Shown one piece after another: positions 8,988 to 15,919 of a stretch of DNA of 56,277 nucleotides. The stretch's first letter is position 1. Each line of letters starts with the position of its first letter. The DNA is from Chitinophagaceae bacterium. Lineage in GTDB: Bacteria > Bacteroidota > Bacteroidia > Chitinophagales > Chitinophagaceae. The notes beneath the pieces were generated by a model. The model ran no database searches, was not told the DNA's origin, and saw only the letters and a list, made by a program, of their open reading frames with translations. The stretch spans positions 1 to 56,277 of the forward strand of contig JAGKWS010000041.1 in NCBI GenBank assembly GCA_021151685.1. Direction: 5' to 3'. The position numbers were made by a program, and so were the translations under genes.

Positions 8988-9311
8988 TTAGTCGTTATTA
9001 TGACTTTTTACTACATGCAGGTGGCCTGTGCCGCAGCAATCTTCGTGGTAGCGTGCACGAGAGTAAGTGTGCTCGCAACGAGAAGGTGCGCAACAGCTCT
9101 TCTTTTTTGCTTCGCAGCAAGAACTTTTTGCTTTTGAATAGCAACCATCAGGACCATAATAGTAGTTGTTATGCCCCCAATGTGCACGATGGTGCCAGCT
9201 GCTTTTGCAGCAAGAGCCGCCTTTGCAATCATTGTGAGCCGAAGCGGAAAAAGAACCCCATACTGACAAGAATAATACCAGCAGCATACTTGTAACGATC
9301 CTGAGTTTCAT
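8988..9311 (-). CDS. Small secreted Cys/His-rich protein, function unknown
   Basis: The 107-residue protein begins with a clear signal peptide (MKLRIVTSMLLVLFLSVWG, cleavage near SASA-HND). The mature part is unusual: three CC pairs plus further single Cys (GGSCCKSS, SSCCEAKKKSCCAPSRC, HEDCCGTGHLH) and many His and Tyr (HHRAHWGHNNYYYGP). This composition suggests metal binding or a heavily disulfide-bonded small exported protein. I do not recognise a family. The gene has a good promoter (9364-9394) and a strong terminator, so it is likely a real single-gene transcript. The next gene upstream on the same strand region (9612-11072) encodes a thioredoxin-fold protein, which could be relevant to Cys redox state, but they are separated by their own signals. 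Confidence 0.75.
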   Translation of the reverse strand: MKLRIVTSMLLVLFLSVWGSFSASAHNDCKGGSCCKSSWHHRAHWGHNNYYYGPDGCYSKAKSSCCEAKKKSCCAPSRCEHTYSRARYHEDCCGTGHLHVVKSHNND

Positions 9312-9363
9312 ACAGTTTGTTTTTTGGATTAATAAATTAATTGACGTTTATGCTATACAGCGA

Positions 9364-9394
9364 TAAAGTTACCTCATAGAACCGTTAATTCAAA
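9364..9394 (-). promoter_or_regulatory. Promoter of the Cys-rich secreted protein
   Basis: Minus strand: TTTG (9391-9394), 19-base spacer, then TAACTTTA (9364-9371), one mismatch from TAnnTTTG. The spacing matches the -33/-7 arrangement known for Bacteroidota. The implied leader is about 45 bases. Confidence 0.5.
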
Positions 9395-9550
9395 GTGTTT
9401 GCACAAAAAAAGCGTGTTTCGAGATGCTTACCCCCCTCAACCTATGCACCTACGCAGTAAATACACACAGTTATGTATTAATCAAAATATGTTATTATCG
9501 ACTGTTGATAATGTATGTAATGGCATGCCGTAATATCCTTGTGAATATCT

Positions 9551-9596
9551 TGCAAAACGAACATGCCCCGAAATTTTGTTTCGGGGCATGTTCGTT
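9551..9596 (-). terminator. Terminator hairpin of the TlpA-like gene
   Basis: A perfect 18-bp stem (9556-9573 with 9579-9596) around a five-base loop, rich in CCCCG/CGGGG, followed on the minus strand by a short TTTTGC tract, 15 bases after the stop codon. Confidence 0.8.
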
Positions 9597-9611
9597 AAAT
9601 GGTACGGTAAG

Positions 9612-11072
9612 CTATTTGGTACCTGTTGGTTTGTCTTTTGAATCTTTTGCTTTTTTCTCCAACATATCGAGCAGGCTGGCTATGTTATGATGATCGAGAC
9701 GCTTGCCACGAATGATCTTTTTCTCATCGAGCAGGTAAATAGTTGGTGTACTATATACGTCGAACTTGCTGTGATAGTCGCTGGTATGGTCGTTGTCCCA
9801 TGTGTTGGTCCAATCGCTCATGTTGTATTTTTTTATAAAGTCGGCTATTGCTTTTTCTTCACCCTCTGTAGCCACAGTATACATTTTTACACCTTTGTCT
9901 TTCAATGTTGCCTTGTAGAGAGAGTCTATAGAAGGCATCTCGTGCTGGCAATGGCCACAGTTGGGCGAGTAAAAAATAACTAAAGTATATTTTCCTTTTT
10001 GCGCGTGCAGGCTCTCGGTTTTCTTGGTAGCAATGTTGGGCAGTTTTATTTCTGGTGCAATGTTGCCTATTACATTGGGGGCTATTTTGCGCGCACGGTC
10101 TACATATTTTTCCAATTCCTCAGGCTTCAACCAAAAAGCATCGCCCTTCATGTAGTAGTTTTCTACGAGGTATACAAAGACCTCGTCCATACCCATTACT
10201 TTGCTGTTTTCTACATAGCGGGTAAGCCACCATAGTGTGTAGTGGAACATATCTTTTGTTCCTTTACACTTCTTTAGCAGTACGTCTGCTTCTTTCTCTA
10301 CACTATCGGTCCAAGGCAATACCAGTTTGCTGAAATATTCTTCCAGGCGAGCATCATATATAGGTGTGTATATGAGCCGGTCATCGCGAAAATCGAAGTT
10401 GTCCCAGAAATGCGATTTGTAATAGCGATAATTGAAGGTGCTGTCCTTTGTTTTACCATCTTCCAAAAAGTGATCGCCCTCTGGAATAGTAGGTGTTTCT
10501 ATGGCATTAAAAATGGTAGCCAACAGCGAACCAGGATAGTTCTTTATATAGTCGTGGCGAAACTTGTTCAACTCTTTTGATGCAGCAACCGCTTTTTTGC
10601 GCACGGCAGCCGTATCGTCGGCTGTTTTGGCAGACTCCAGTTCTTTTTTTAGTTTTTCCTCACCTGCACTGTACGTTTTGAGGTACTTTACATAATCGCT
10701 GAAACGCGAGTTTTCGGGCGAGTTCTGGTATTGTATGCCATCAGGTATTTTGTCTATTGGGGCCACAATGGTTATTTCATCACCTTTGTTCATCAGCACC
10801 TCAAAGTTTGTCTGGAGGTCTGACAGGTATAATATATATATACCACCTACAAAGTCGGCATTGGTACTTTTGAATACGGCTGTTCCGTTTTTATCAAAGC
10901 GGGCCGAGTCGGTTTTGAAAATAGTTGGGCGATTTTTGCCATAGTAGTGCGCTAAAAATACCATAGAGTCTTTTACGCCGGGCATCTTAAGTACCAAATG
11001 GTAGCCATCTTTAGCCCAAGACGATACAACCGATGCAAGTAATAGTGCGGTAATAAGAGTAATTCGCTTCAT
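9612..11072 (-). CDS. TlpA-like thioredoxin-fold protein (DUF4369/DUF5106-type N-terminus)
   Basis: This 486-residue exported protein has a signal peptide (MKRITLITALLLASVVSSWA), an N-terminal beta domain of the DUF4369 kind (about 25-120), a helical middle region of the DUF5106 kind (about 130-340), and a C-terminal AhpC/TSA-type thioredoxin domain. The redox motif is C372-G-H-C375 in SPNCGHCQHEM, with the cis-Pro region YSTPTIYLLD. Such proteins act in the periplasm as thiol-disulfide oxidoreductases; the exact partner is unknown. The gene is a single transcription unit with a full promoter (11141-11173) and its own terminator. The Cys-rich secreted protein is encoded just downstream, which is a suggestive but unproven substrate link. 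Confidence 0.88.
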   Translation of the reverse strand: MKRITLITALLLASVVSSWAKDGYHLVLKMPGVKDSMVFLAHYYGKNRPTIFKTDSARFDKNGTAVFKSTNADFVGGIYILYLSDLQTNFEVLMNKGDEITIVAPIDKIPDGIQYQNSPENSRFSDYVKYLKTYSAGEEKLKKELESAKTADDTAAVRKKAVAASKELNKFRHDYIKNYPGSLLATIFNAIETPTIPEGDHFLEDGKTKDSTFNYRYYKSHFWDNFDFRDDRLIYTPIYDARLEEYFSKLVLPWTDSVEKEADVLLKKCKGTKDMFHYTLWWLTRYVENSKVMGMDEVFVYLVENYYMKGDAFWLKPEELEKYVDRARKIAPNVIGNIAPEIKLPNIATKKTESLHAQKGKYTLVIFYSPNCGHCQHEMPSIDSLYKATLKDKGVKMYTVATEGEEKAIADFIKKYNMSDWTNTWDNDHTSDYHSKFDVYSTPTIYLLDEKKIIRGKRLDHHNIASLLDMLEKKAKDSKDKPTGTK

Positions 11073-11140
11073 ACTGTAATGTTGAGGTTAGTTTTTTTGT
11101 CGTTACTGTAGTCGATTAATATTTGTACGGTTATTAAAAT

Positions 11141-11173
11141 CAAAAATAGTCTATAATCGTTTTTTCATGCAAA
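11141..11173 (-). promoter_or_regulatory. Consensus -33/-7 promoter of the TlpA-like gene
   Basis: Minus strand: TTTG (11170-11173), 21-base spacer, then exact TATTTTTG (11141-11148). This is the best complete Bacteroidota-type promoter in the window; the leader would be about 60 bases. Confidence 0.65.
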
Positions 11174-11320
11174 TAGCCAGCGTATTGGCATCAAAAAATT
11201 CACAAAGTTTTAAGCCATACTGTTGAGCAGTGCAATGATGCTACTTACTAAATGCATACTACCCTTTTATAGTTGCAGTAGCCCTAAAGATAACAAGGTT
11301 AAGATCCAGTATAATGGCAA

Positions 11321-12136
11321 TTAATACTGTTCCTTTTCATTGGGGAAGTCGCGGCTTTTGATGTCGCCTATAAACCTTCTTGTAGCGTCAGATATATCTT
11401 CGTACAAGTTGAGGTAGCGACGCAGAAACCGTGGCGAAAAGTTTTTGGTAATACCCAGCATGTCGTGCATGACCAACACTTGCCCATCTACACCATTACC
11501 TGCACCTATGCCTATAACGGGTATCTTGAGCCCGGCCGCTACACGGGCACCCAATGCAGCGGGAATTTTTTCTAATACCAACGAGAAACAACCCGCCTCT
11601 TGTAGTGCAAGGGCGTTCTTCATTAGCATTTCGGCTTCTTCTTCTTCTCTTGCCCGTACCGTATAAGTGCCAAACTTGTATATAGACTGTGGTGTAAGCC
11701 CCAGATGGCCCATAACAGGCACACCAGCACCTACAATACGTTTTATAGAATCGACCACTTCGTCTCCACCTTCCAGTTTGATACCATGTGCACCCGCTTC
11801 TTTCATTATTCGGATAGCGGAATTGAGTGCTTCCTTACTATTGCCCTGATACGAACCAAACGGCAGGTCTACTATAACAAGGCATCGTTTGCAGGCTCTT
11901 ACCACGCTTTGTGCATGGTATATCATATGGTCGAGCGTTATGGGTAAGGTGGTCTCGTGGCCTGCCATTACATTTGATGCCGAATCGCCAACGAGAATGA
12001 CATCAATGCCTGCGTCATCGAAAATTCTGGCCATAGAATAGTCGTAGGCAGTGAGCATACTTATCTTTTCGCCGCGCAGTTTCATCCATTGCAGCGTATG
12101 AGTTGTAATTCTTTTTACTTCAGTGTGTACAGACAT
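11321..12136 (-). CDS. panB: 3-methyl-2-oxobutanoate hydroxymethyltransferase
   Basis: PanB adds a hydroxymethyl group from 5,10-methylene-tetrahydrofolate to 3-methyl-2-oxobutanoate, giving ketopantoate, the first committed step to pantothenate and coenzyme A. Visible signatures are ISMLTAYDYSMARIFD, DVILVGDSASNVMAGHETTL with metal-binding Asp, GSYQGN, GIKLEGG, MGHLGLTPQS and LVLEKIPAALG containing the catalytic Glu, then IGIGAG. The chosen ATG at 12136 (MSVHTEVKR) gives 271 residues, the usual size; the ORF runs 35 codons further upstream but that stretch has no family similarity. No panC or panD is adjacent. Confidence 0.95.
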   Translation of the reverse strand: MSVHTEVKRITTHTLQWMKLRGEKISMLTAYDYSMARIFDDAGIDVILVGDSASNVMAGHETTLPITLDHMIYHAQSVVRACKRCLVIVDLPFGSYQGNSKEALNSAIRIMKEAGAHGIKLEGGDEVVDSIKRIVGAGVPVMGHLGLTPQSIYKFGTYTVRAREEEEAEMLMKNALALQEAGCFSLVLEKIPAALGARVAAGLKIPVIGIGAGNGVDGQVLVMHDMLGITKNFSPRFLRRYLNLYEDISDATRRFIGDIKSRDFPNEKEQY

Positions 12137-12482
12137 ACCAAATAAATTTTGTGTAGCCCCAAGCGGGTGGGTAAACTTGTTATATTGATACAGGTAGTTA
12201 CCATTGTATTGTTTTGAACCAATGGCGGTGTAAATGTACACATGTAATTTATGATAGCAACCAGATAGTAAACCTCTATAAAATCAATGGGCTTACAACA
12301 TCTACCTCGCTTCGCTCAAAACCAGTTTAGTAATTGCATAAAAGCCGCAAACAATAAACAGACAGCGAATGTGATATATTATTTTGTACGAGAACGAAAA
12401 TAGAATGCACGCTGATGTAACACTGGTTTCTGTCCCCATTCAGCATAAGCAGATGTGCAAGAAGAGCCTTCAGACTTTCTCA
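12137..12482. other. Intergenic spacer between yciO and panB
   Basis: No gene is supported in these 346 bases. A partial copy of the dispersed repeat lies at about 12290-12355. Neither an exact -7 box nor a terminator hairpin could be picked out, so how panB is expressed is unclear. Confidence 0.5.
12290..12355. repeat. Dispersed intergenic repeat, partial copy C
   Basis: Shares acctcgYttcgctcaaaa, a purine-poor middle, and a gcaaacaataaa end with copy A (tgcctcgtttcgctcaaaa ... caagcaataaa), same orientation. It is shorter and more diverged than copies A and B. Confidence 0.4.
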
Positions 12483-13103
12483 TCAGCCAATAAGATGTTC
12501 CCATTTCCCGGCCCCCTCGCGTACCAACGTGGGTGCCCCATCGGTACAGTTTATTACTGTAGAAGCCAAAATGTGGCCAGGGCCACCGTCTATGACAATA
12601 TCTACCAAGTGGCCAAAGACATCGTGCATTACCTCGGGGTCGGTAAAATATTCTACGTCTACATCCATAGGTAGGGAGGCACTCATGATTGGGTGGCCCA
12701 ATTCTTTAATAATTGCCTGACATATTTTATTGTCTGGCACACGAATACCTACTGTGTCTTTTTTGGTTTTCAGAAGCTTGGGCACTTGCCTGCTGGCATC
12801 GAGTATAAATGTGTATGGTCCGGGCAATGCAGCCTTCAACATACGAAAGATGGGGGTATCTACACTACGGGCGTAGTCGGACAGATGGCTGAGGTCGGCA
12901 CAAATGAATGAAAAATTTGCCTTTTTAACATCTATATTTTTGATGCGAGCTATGCGTGTAATGGCATCTGGATCTAAAATGCTACAGCCTATACCGTATA
13001 TTGTATCTGTGGGGTAAATGATGACCCCACCACGTCGCAAGCAGTCGACCACGGTAGCAATATTGCGTGGTTGCGGATTGTCGGGGTGAATGGAAAGAAG
13101 CAT
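12483..13103 (-). CDS. yciO: YciO-type Sua5/YrdC family protein
   Basis: The 206-residue protein carries the YrdC fold: start MLLSIHPDNPQPRN, then GGVIIYPTDTIYGIGC, PGPYTFIL, DTVGIRVPDN, IMSASLP and TVINCTDGAPTLVREG. Both the length and the opening IHPDNPQ are very close to E. coli YciO as I remember it, so I assign the YciO branch rather than TsaC. TsaC/Sua5 make threonylcarbamoyl-AMP for the t6A modification of tRNA; YciO is related but its cellular role is less settled. A genuine TsaC may exist elsewhere in the genome. The gene is divergent from the glycosyltransferase at 13218, sharing a short control region. Confidence 0.85.
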   Translation of the reverse strand: MLLSIHPDNPQPRNIATVVDCLRRGGVIIYPTDTIYGIGCSILDPDAITRIARIKNIDVKKANFSFICADLSHLSDYARSVDTPIFRMLKAALPGPYTFILDASRQVPKLLKTKKDTVGIRVPDNKICQAIIKELGHPIMSASLPMDVDVEYFTDPEVMHDVFGHLVDIVIDGGPGHILASTVINCTDGAPTLVREGAGKWEHLIG

Positions 13104-13186
13104 ATGGGTTAGTTTATATAAAGGTACGCAATATTGGGGGCTTGTTGTGTACCCTGTATTGGGGCTGAGTATATACGTGTATTCCC

Positions 13187-13194
13187 CAAAGCTA
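13187..13194 (-). promoter_or_regulatory. -7 box (TAGCTTTG) pointing towards yciO
   Basis: Exact TAnnTTTG on the minus strand, 84 bases before the yciO ATG, ending only six bases from the opposite-strand box at 13200-13207. No -33 match seen. Confidence 0.35.
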
Positions 13195-13199
13195 TTGCG

Positions 13200-13207
13200 T
13201 ACTTTTG
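13200..13207 (+). promoter_or_regulatory. -7 box (TACTTTTG) for the glycosyltransferase
   Basis: Exact TAnnTTTG followed by CAGG, ten bases before the ATG at 13218. The transcript would have a leader of only a few bases, near-leaderless. It also supports the ATG at 13218 over the start at 13134. Confidence 0.5.
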
Positions 13208-13217
13208 CAGGCTATAT

Positions 13218-14051
13218 ATGTTGTTATCTATAGTTATTCCTACATGGAACAATCTGGGGTTTGCTAAGTTATGTGTGGAGAGTATCCGAAAGAACTCGGC
13301 ATGGCCCCATCAGGTGATTCTGCATATTAATGACGGTAGTGATGGCACATTGCAATGGGCCATTGGCGAAGGGATAGACCATAGCTATACCCCCGACAAC
13401 ACTGGCATATGCAAGGCGGTTAACGAAGCTGCCGGATTGGCCAAACACAACTACATTGTGTACATGAACGACGATATGTATGTATGCCCCCAATGGGATA
13501 CACACATAGCACACGAGATAGCGGCATTGGGTACCGATTGTTTTATGCTATCGAGCACAATGATAGAGCCGATAGACTATAAAAACCCCTGTGTGATAGC
13601 CAAGGACTTTGGCCAAACCATAGAGACATTTGACGAAAAGGGATTGCTGCAAATATGTAACACTATAGAAAAAGCCGACTGGACAGGCAGTACATGGCCC
13701 CCTACTATTGTACACCGGAAATATTGGCTGATAACAGGTGGCTACAGCATAGAGCTGAGCCCCGGTGTAAGTAGTGATGATGATTTCTCGCGCAAGATGT
13801 GGGAAGCAGGTTGCAGAATATTCAAAGGTGTGGGGCGTAGCCGGGTATATCATTTCCAATCGAAATCGACCCTTCGCATCAAAAAGAACGATGGCCGCAA
13901 ACAGTTTCTGATGAAGTGGGGCATCAACCAATCTACCTTCAACAAATACTACATTAGGCGGGGCAACCCATATACAGGTGCCCTCGCCCACCCCGGCCCA
14001 CTGCATTGGGAGCACTTTCGCGCATGGCTGAAACGAAGATTTGTGGCTTAG
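13218..14051 (+). CDS. Family 2 glycosyltransferase
   Basis: The chain starts with the GT-A nucleotide-sugar-binding strand MLLSIVIPTWNN and continues with NDGSDGT, TPDNTGICKAVNEA and the metal-binding acidic motif YMNDDMYV, which replaces the more common DxD. A later SSDDDFSRKMWEAG segment fits the acceptor/catalytic-base region. The C-terminus is basic (FRAWLKRRFVA) and may touch the membrane surface. The start at 13218 is chosen because it begins exactly at the conserved first strand and follows a -7 box; an upstream in-frame start at 13134 would add 28 unrelated residues. The acceptor is not predictable; an envelope glycan or protein is likely. It is a lone gene, not part of a visible polysaccharide cluster. 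Confidence 0.88.
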   Translation: MLLSIVIPTWNNLGFAKLCVESIRKNSAWPHQVILHINDGSDGTLQWAIGEGIDHSYTPDNTGICKAVNEAAGLAKHNYIVYMNDDMYVCPQWDTHIAHEIAALGTDCFMLSSTMIEPIDYKNPCVIAKDFGQTIETFDEKGLLQICNTIEKADWTGSTWPPTIVHRKYWLITGGYSIELSPGVSSDDDFSRKMWEAGCRIFKGVGRSRVYHFQSKSTLRIKKNDGRKQFLMKWGINQSTFNKYYIRRGNPYTGALAHPGPLHWEHFRAWLKRRFVA

Positions 14052-14068
14052 TGCTATCAGTTGTACCA

Positions 14069-14091
14069 GCATGAAGTTTGTAACTTCATGC
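14069..14091 (+). terminator. Hairpin after the glycosyltransferase gene
   Basis: A perfect 10-bp stem (GCATGAAGTT / AACTTCATGC) with a TGT loop, 18 bases after the stop. There is no T-run after it, so it may be a transcript-end stabiliser rather than a classical terminator. Confidence 0.45.
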
Positions 14092-14238
14092 ACTGGGCAT
14101 GCACTTGTGTTAAATGATGATAACGGCGGAAGAGGAGCCAACATATTTTTACCAATTCAATTGTAGTGCATGGGGGTCTAAAAAGTAGGCACATTTAACA
14201 TCTATTTCGCAAGCACCAATTCCATCGATATCGATTAG

Positions 14239-14442
14239 GTGACTCTATCAAAATCAACATACAGGAAATTTGACGAAATAGGAAAATATTTAAATGATAT
14301 TTCAGTTCATATCTACAGTAACAATGCAGACAAAAACAAATATGTCGGCCTACAAAAAAAACGATACATAAAATTCAATCTAATTCAACCAAGACACTTC
14401 CTATTATTAGCACAATATCTACAAAAAGGTTATAACACTTAA
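14239..14442 (+). CDS. Small AT-rich ORF, possible gene remnant
   Basis: A 67-codon frame opening with GTG straight after an in-frame TAG and ending in TAA. The product is basic and hydrophilic, with many Lys, Asn and Tyr (KYVGLQKKRYIKFNL), unlike neighbouring proteins. The codon bias is strongly A-ending. I do not recognise it. It could be the tail of a larger transferred gene or a chance frame in AT-rich DNA. Confidence 0.25.
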   Translation: MTLSKSTYRKFDEIGKYLNDISVHIYSNNADKNKYVGLQKKRYIKFNLIQPRHFLLLAQYLQKGYNT

Positions 14443-14644
14443 GTATGCTCTTAAAAGTAGTAACAGAACAGATGTATTGAAGAATTTTAGCCCCTTCCAG
14501 CCATATACCAGACAGCAGTGCATTGGTTAGTAAATGAATTGGTCTGTACGGCTGTAATTGCATTCGTTATTCTGGCGAAGGGGAATTTGAAATATATTGC
14601 AGAATTAATAATCAATATTGAGGAAGGTGTATATTTATTATCCA

Positions 14645-14687
14645 ATAACAACAGTCCCCGACACTACGTGTCGGGGACTGTTGTTAT
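14645..14687 (-). terminator. Hairpin after sucD
   Basis: Perfect 20-bp stem (14645-14664 with 14668-14687) around a three-base loop, CCCCGACAC core, 38 bases after the sucD stop. The minus-strand sequence after it is T/A-rich but not a clean T-run. Confidence 0.75.
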
Positions 14688-14725
14688 ATGCATTAGAGTT
14701 AGGAACTCAGATACTATGTTCGTAA

Positions 14726-15604
14726 TTAAGCAGTTACACTCAGTACTTCGGCCATTGTACGACCAATGTTGGCTGGACTGTCTACCACATGGATACCACA
14801 CTCGCGCATGATTTTCATTTTGGCAGCAGCAGTATCATCGGCACCACCAATGATAGCACCGGCATGACCCATACGGCGACCAGCAGGTGCAGTTTGGCCA
14901 GCTATAAAGCCAACAACAGGTTTGCGCATGTTGTCTTTCAACCAACGCGCCGCCTCTGCTTCCATATTGCCACCTATCTCGCCAATCATGATGATACCAT
15001 CAGTTTCGGGATCGTTCATCAGCAGCTCTACTGCCTCGCGGGTAGTAGTACCAATGATGGGGTCGCCACCGATGCCAATAGCTGTAGATATACCCATCCC
15101 TGCTTTCACAGTCTGATCGGCAGCTTCGTAAGTAAGCGTACCAGATTTAGATACGATACCTATACGGCCCGGCTTGAATACGAAACCCGGCATGATGCCT
15201 ACTTTCGCTTCACCTGCGGTAATTACACCAGGACAGTTAGGACCTATCAAACGGCAATCGCGGCCTTTTATGTATTCACGCGCTTTTACCATATCCTGTA
15301 CAGGTATACCTTCTGTAATACAGATGATTACTTTGATGCCGGCATCAGACGCTTCCATAATGGCATCGGCAGCAAATGCCGGTGGTACAAATATGATAGA
15401 CACGTCAGCACCTGCCTTATCAACAGCCTCTTTTACGGTATTGAAAACCGGCCTGTCGAGGTGCAATGAGCCACCCTTACCCGGAGTTACACCACCTACT
15501 ACGTTGGTGCCGTATTCAATCATCTGACCAGCATGGAATGTTCCCTCGGTGCCGGTGAAGCCCTGTACAATGACTTTAGAGTCTTTATTAACTAAAACTG
15601 CCAT
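14726..15604 (-). CDS. sucD: Succinate-CoA ligase, alpha subunit
   Basis: SucD is the CoA-binding subunit of succinyl-CoA synthetase, the TCA-cycle enzyme that makes ATP or GTP from succinyl-CoA. The 292-residue chain shows the CoA-binding Rossmann motif QGFTGTEGTFH, GVTPGKGG, ITEGIP, GPNCPG, IVSKSGTLTYE, GIGGDPIIG and IGEIGG. The phosphohistidine is H247 in RRMGHAGAI. All motifs and the length are normal. The beta subunit sucC is not adjacent, as is common in Bacteroidota. A -7 box sits 21 bases upstream of the ATG and a strong hairpin follows, so it is a single-gene transcript. Confidence 0.97.
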   Translation of the reverse strand: MAVLVNKDSKVIVQGFTGTEGTFHAGQMIEYGTNVVGGVTPGKGGSLHLDRPVFNTVKEAVDKAGADVSIIFVPPAFAADAIMEASDAGIKVIICITEGIPVQDMVKAREYIKGRDCRLIGPNCPGVITAGEAKVGIMPGFVFKPGRIGIVSKSGTLTYEAADQTVKAGMGISTAIGIGGDPIIGTTTREAVELLMNDPETDGIIMIGEIGGNMEAEAARWLKDNMRKPVVGFIAGQTAPAGRRMGHAGAIIGGADDTAAAKMKIMRECGIHVVDSPANIGRTMAEVLSVTA

Positions 15605-15625
15605 CTATATGATTTTAAGCGTTCG

Positions 15626-15633
15626 CAAAAGTA
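15626..15633 (-). promoter_or_regulatory. -7 box (TACTTTTG) for sucD
   Basis: Exact TAnnTTTG on the minus strand, 21 bases before the sucD ATG. No -33 TTTG at 19-21 bases. Confidence 0.5.
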
Positions 15634-15849
15634 AGCGAAAAATTTCTTTATTCAGAACGGAGACAAAAAAGATAATTGACAGGCAATGTAGCTATACATG
15701 TGCTATAGCCATTTGATACGTATACCAGAAGCGTGGTTGGCAAAATAACCAGCAGCAAGTTTAGAAAAAACAGAACAATACAACCATGAAGCCAGCATTT
15801 TTTTCTGAAACATAAAACAGTAAAATCAAATAATACACAACGAACATAC

Positions 15850-15857
15850 TACTTTTG
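15850..15857 (+). promoter_or_regulatory. -7 box (TACTTTTG) for the giant surface protein
   Basis: Exact TAnnTTTG followed by a leader of about 55 bases to the ATG at 15920. No clear -33 element. Confidence 0.5.
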
Positions 15858-15919
15858 TTACTGCTTGGCTTGTTACATATGTACAGGCACTACAAAAAGT
15901 TGCATATCACCATTTTTCT

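Larger units (their letters stand above)
9312..9611. other. Intergenic region of 300 bases, no gene seen
   Basis: It holds the promoter of the Cys-rich gene (9364-9394) and the terminator hairpin of the thioredoxin gene (9551-9596). A minor ATTATC/GATAAT inverted repeat lies in the middle around 9493-9511. The reading frames here have no convincing start or composition. Confidence 0.6.
14052..14725. other. AT-rich gene-poor patch
   Basis: This 670-base stretch contains a 10-bp hairpin at 14069-14091, a small AT-rich ORF at 14239-14442, about 200 further bases without a supported gene, and the sucD terminator hairpin at 14645-14687. The ORF part (about 14240-14440) is clearly more A-rich on the plus strand than the flanking genes, which suggests a remnant of acquired DNA. 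No transposase or terminal repeat was identified. Confidence 0.5.
15605..15919. other. Divergent intergenic region between sucD and the giant surface protein
   Basis: These 315 bases hold the two outward-facing -7 boxes (15626-15633 minus and 15850-15857 plus). The middle is AT-rich with no ORF or strong hairpin. Confidence 0.6.

Noticed and set aside
9424..9690. 88-codon ORF in the gap before the TlpA-like gene
   Set aside because: It contains the terminator hairpin of that gene and overlaps its coding end antisense.
12483..13103. Assignment as TsaC/Sua5 tRNA threonylcarbamoyl-AMP synthase
   Set aside because: Length and opening motif fit YciO better; the tRNA-modifying enzyme is likely a different gene.
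14518..14811. Plus-strand ORF of 97 codons running into the end of sucD
   Set aside because: It crosses the sucD terminator hairpin and overlaps sucD antisense; no start signal or family likeness.
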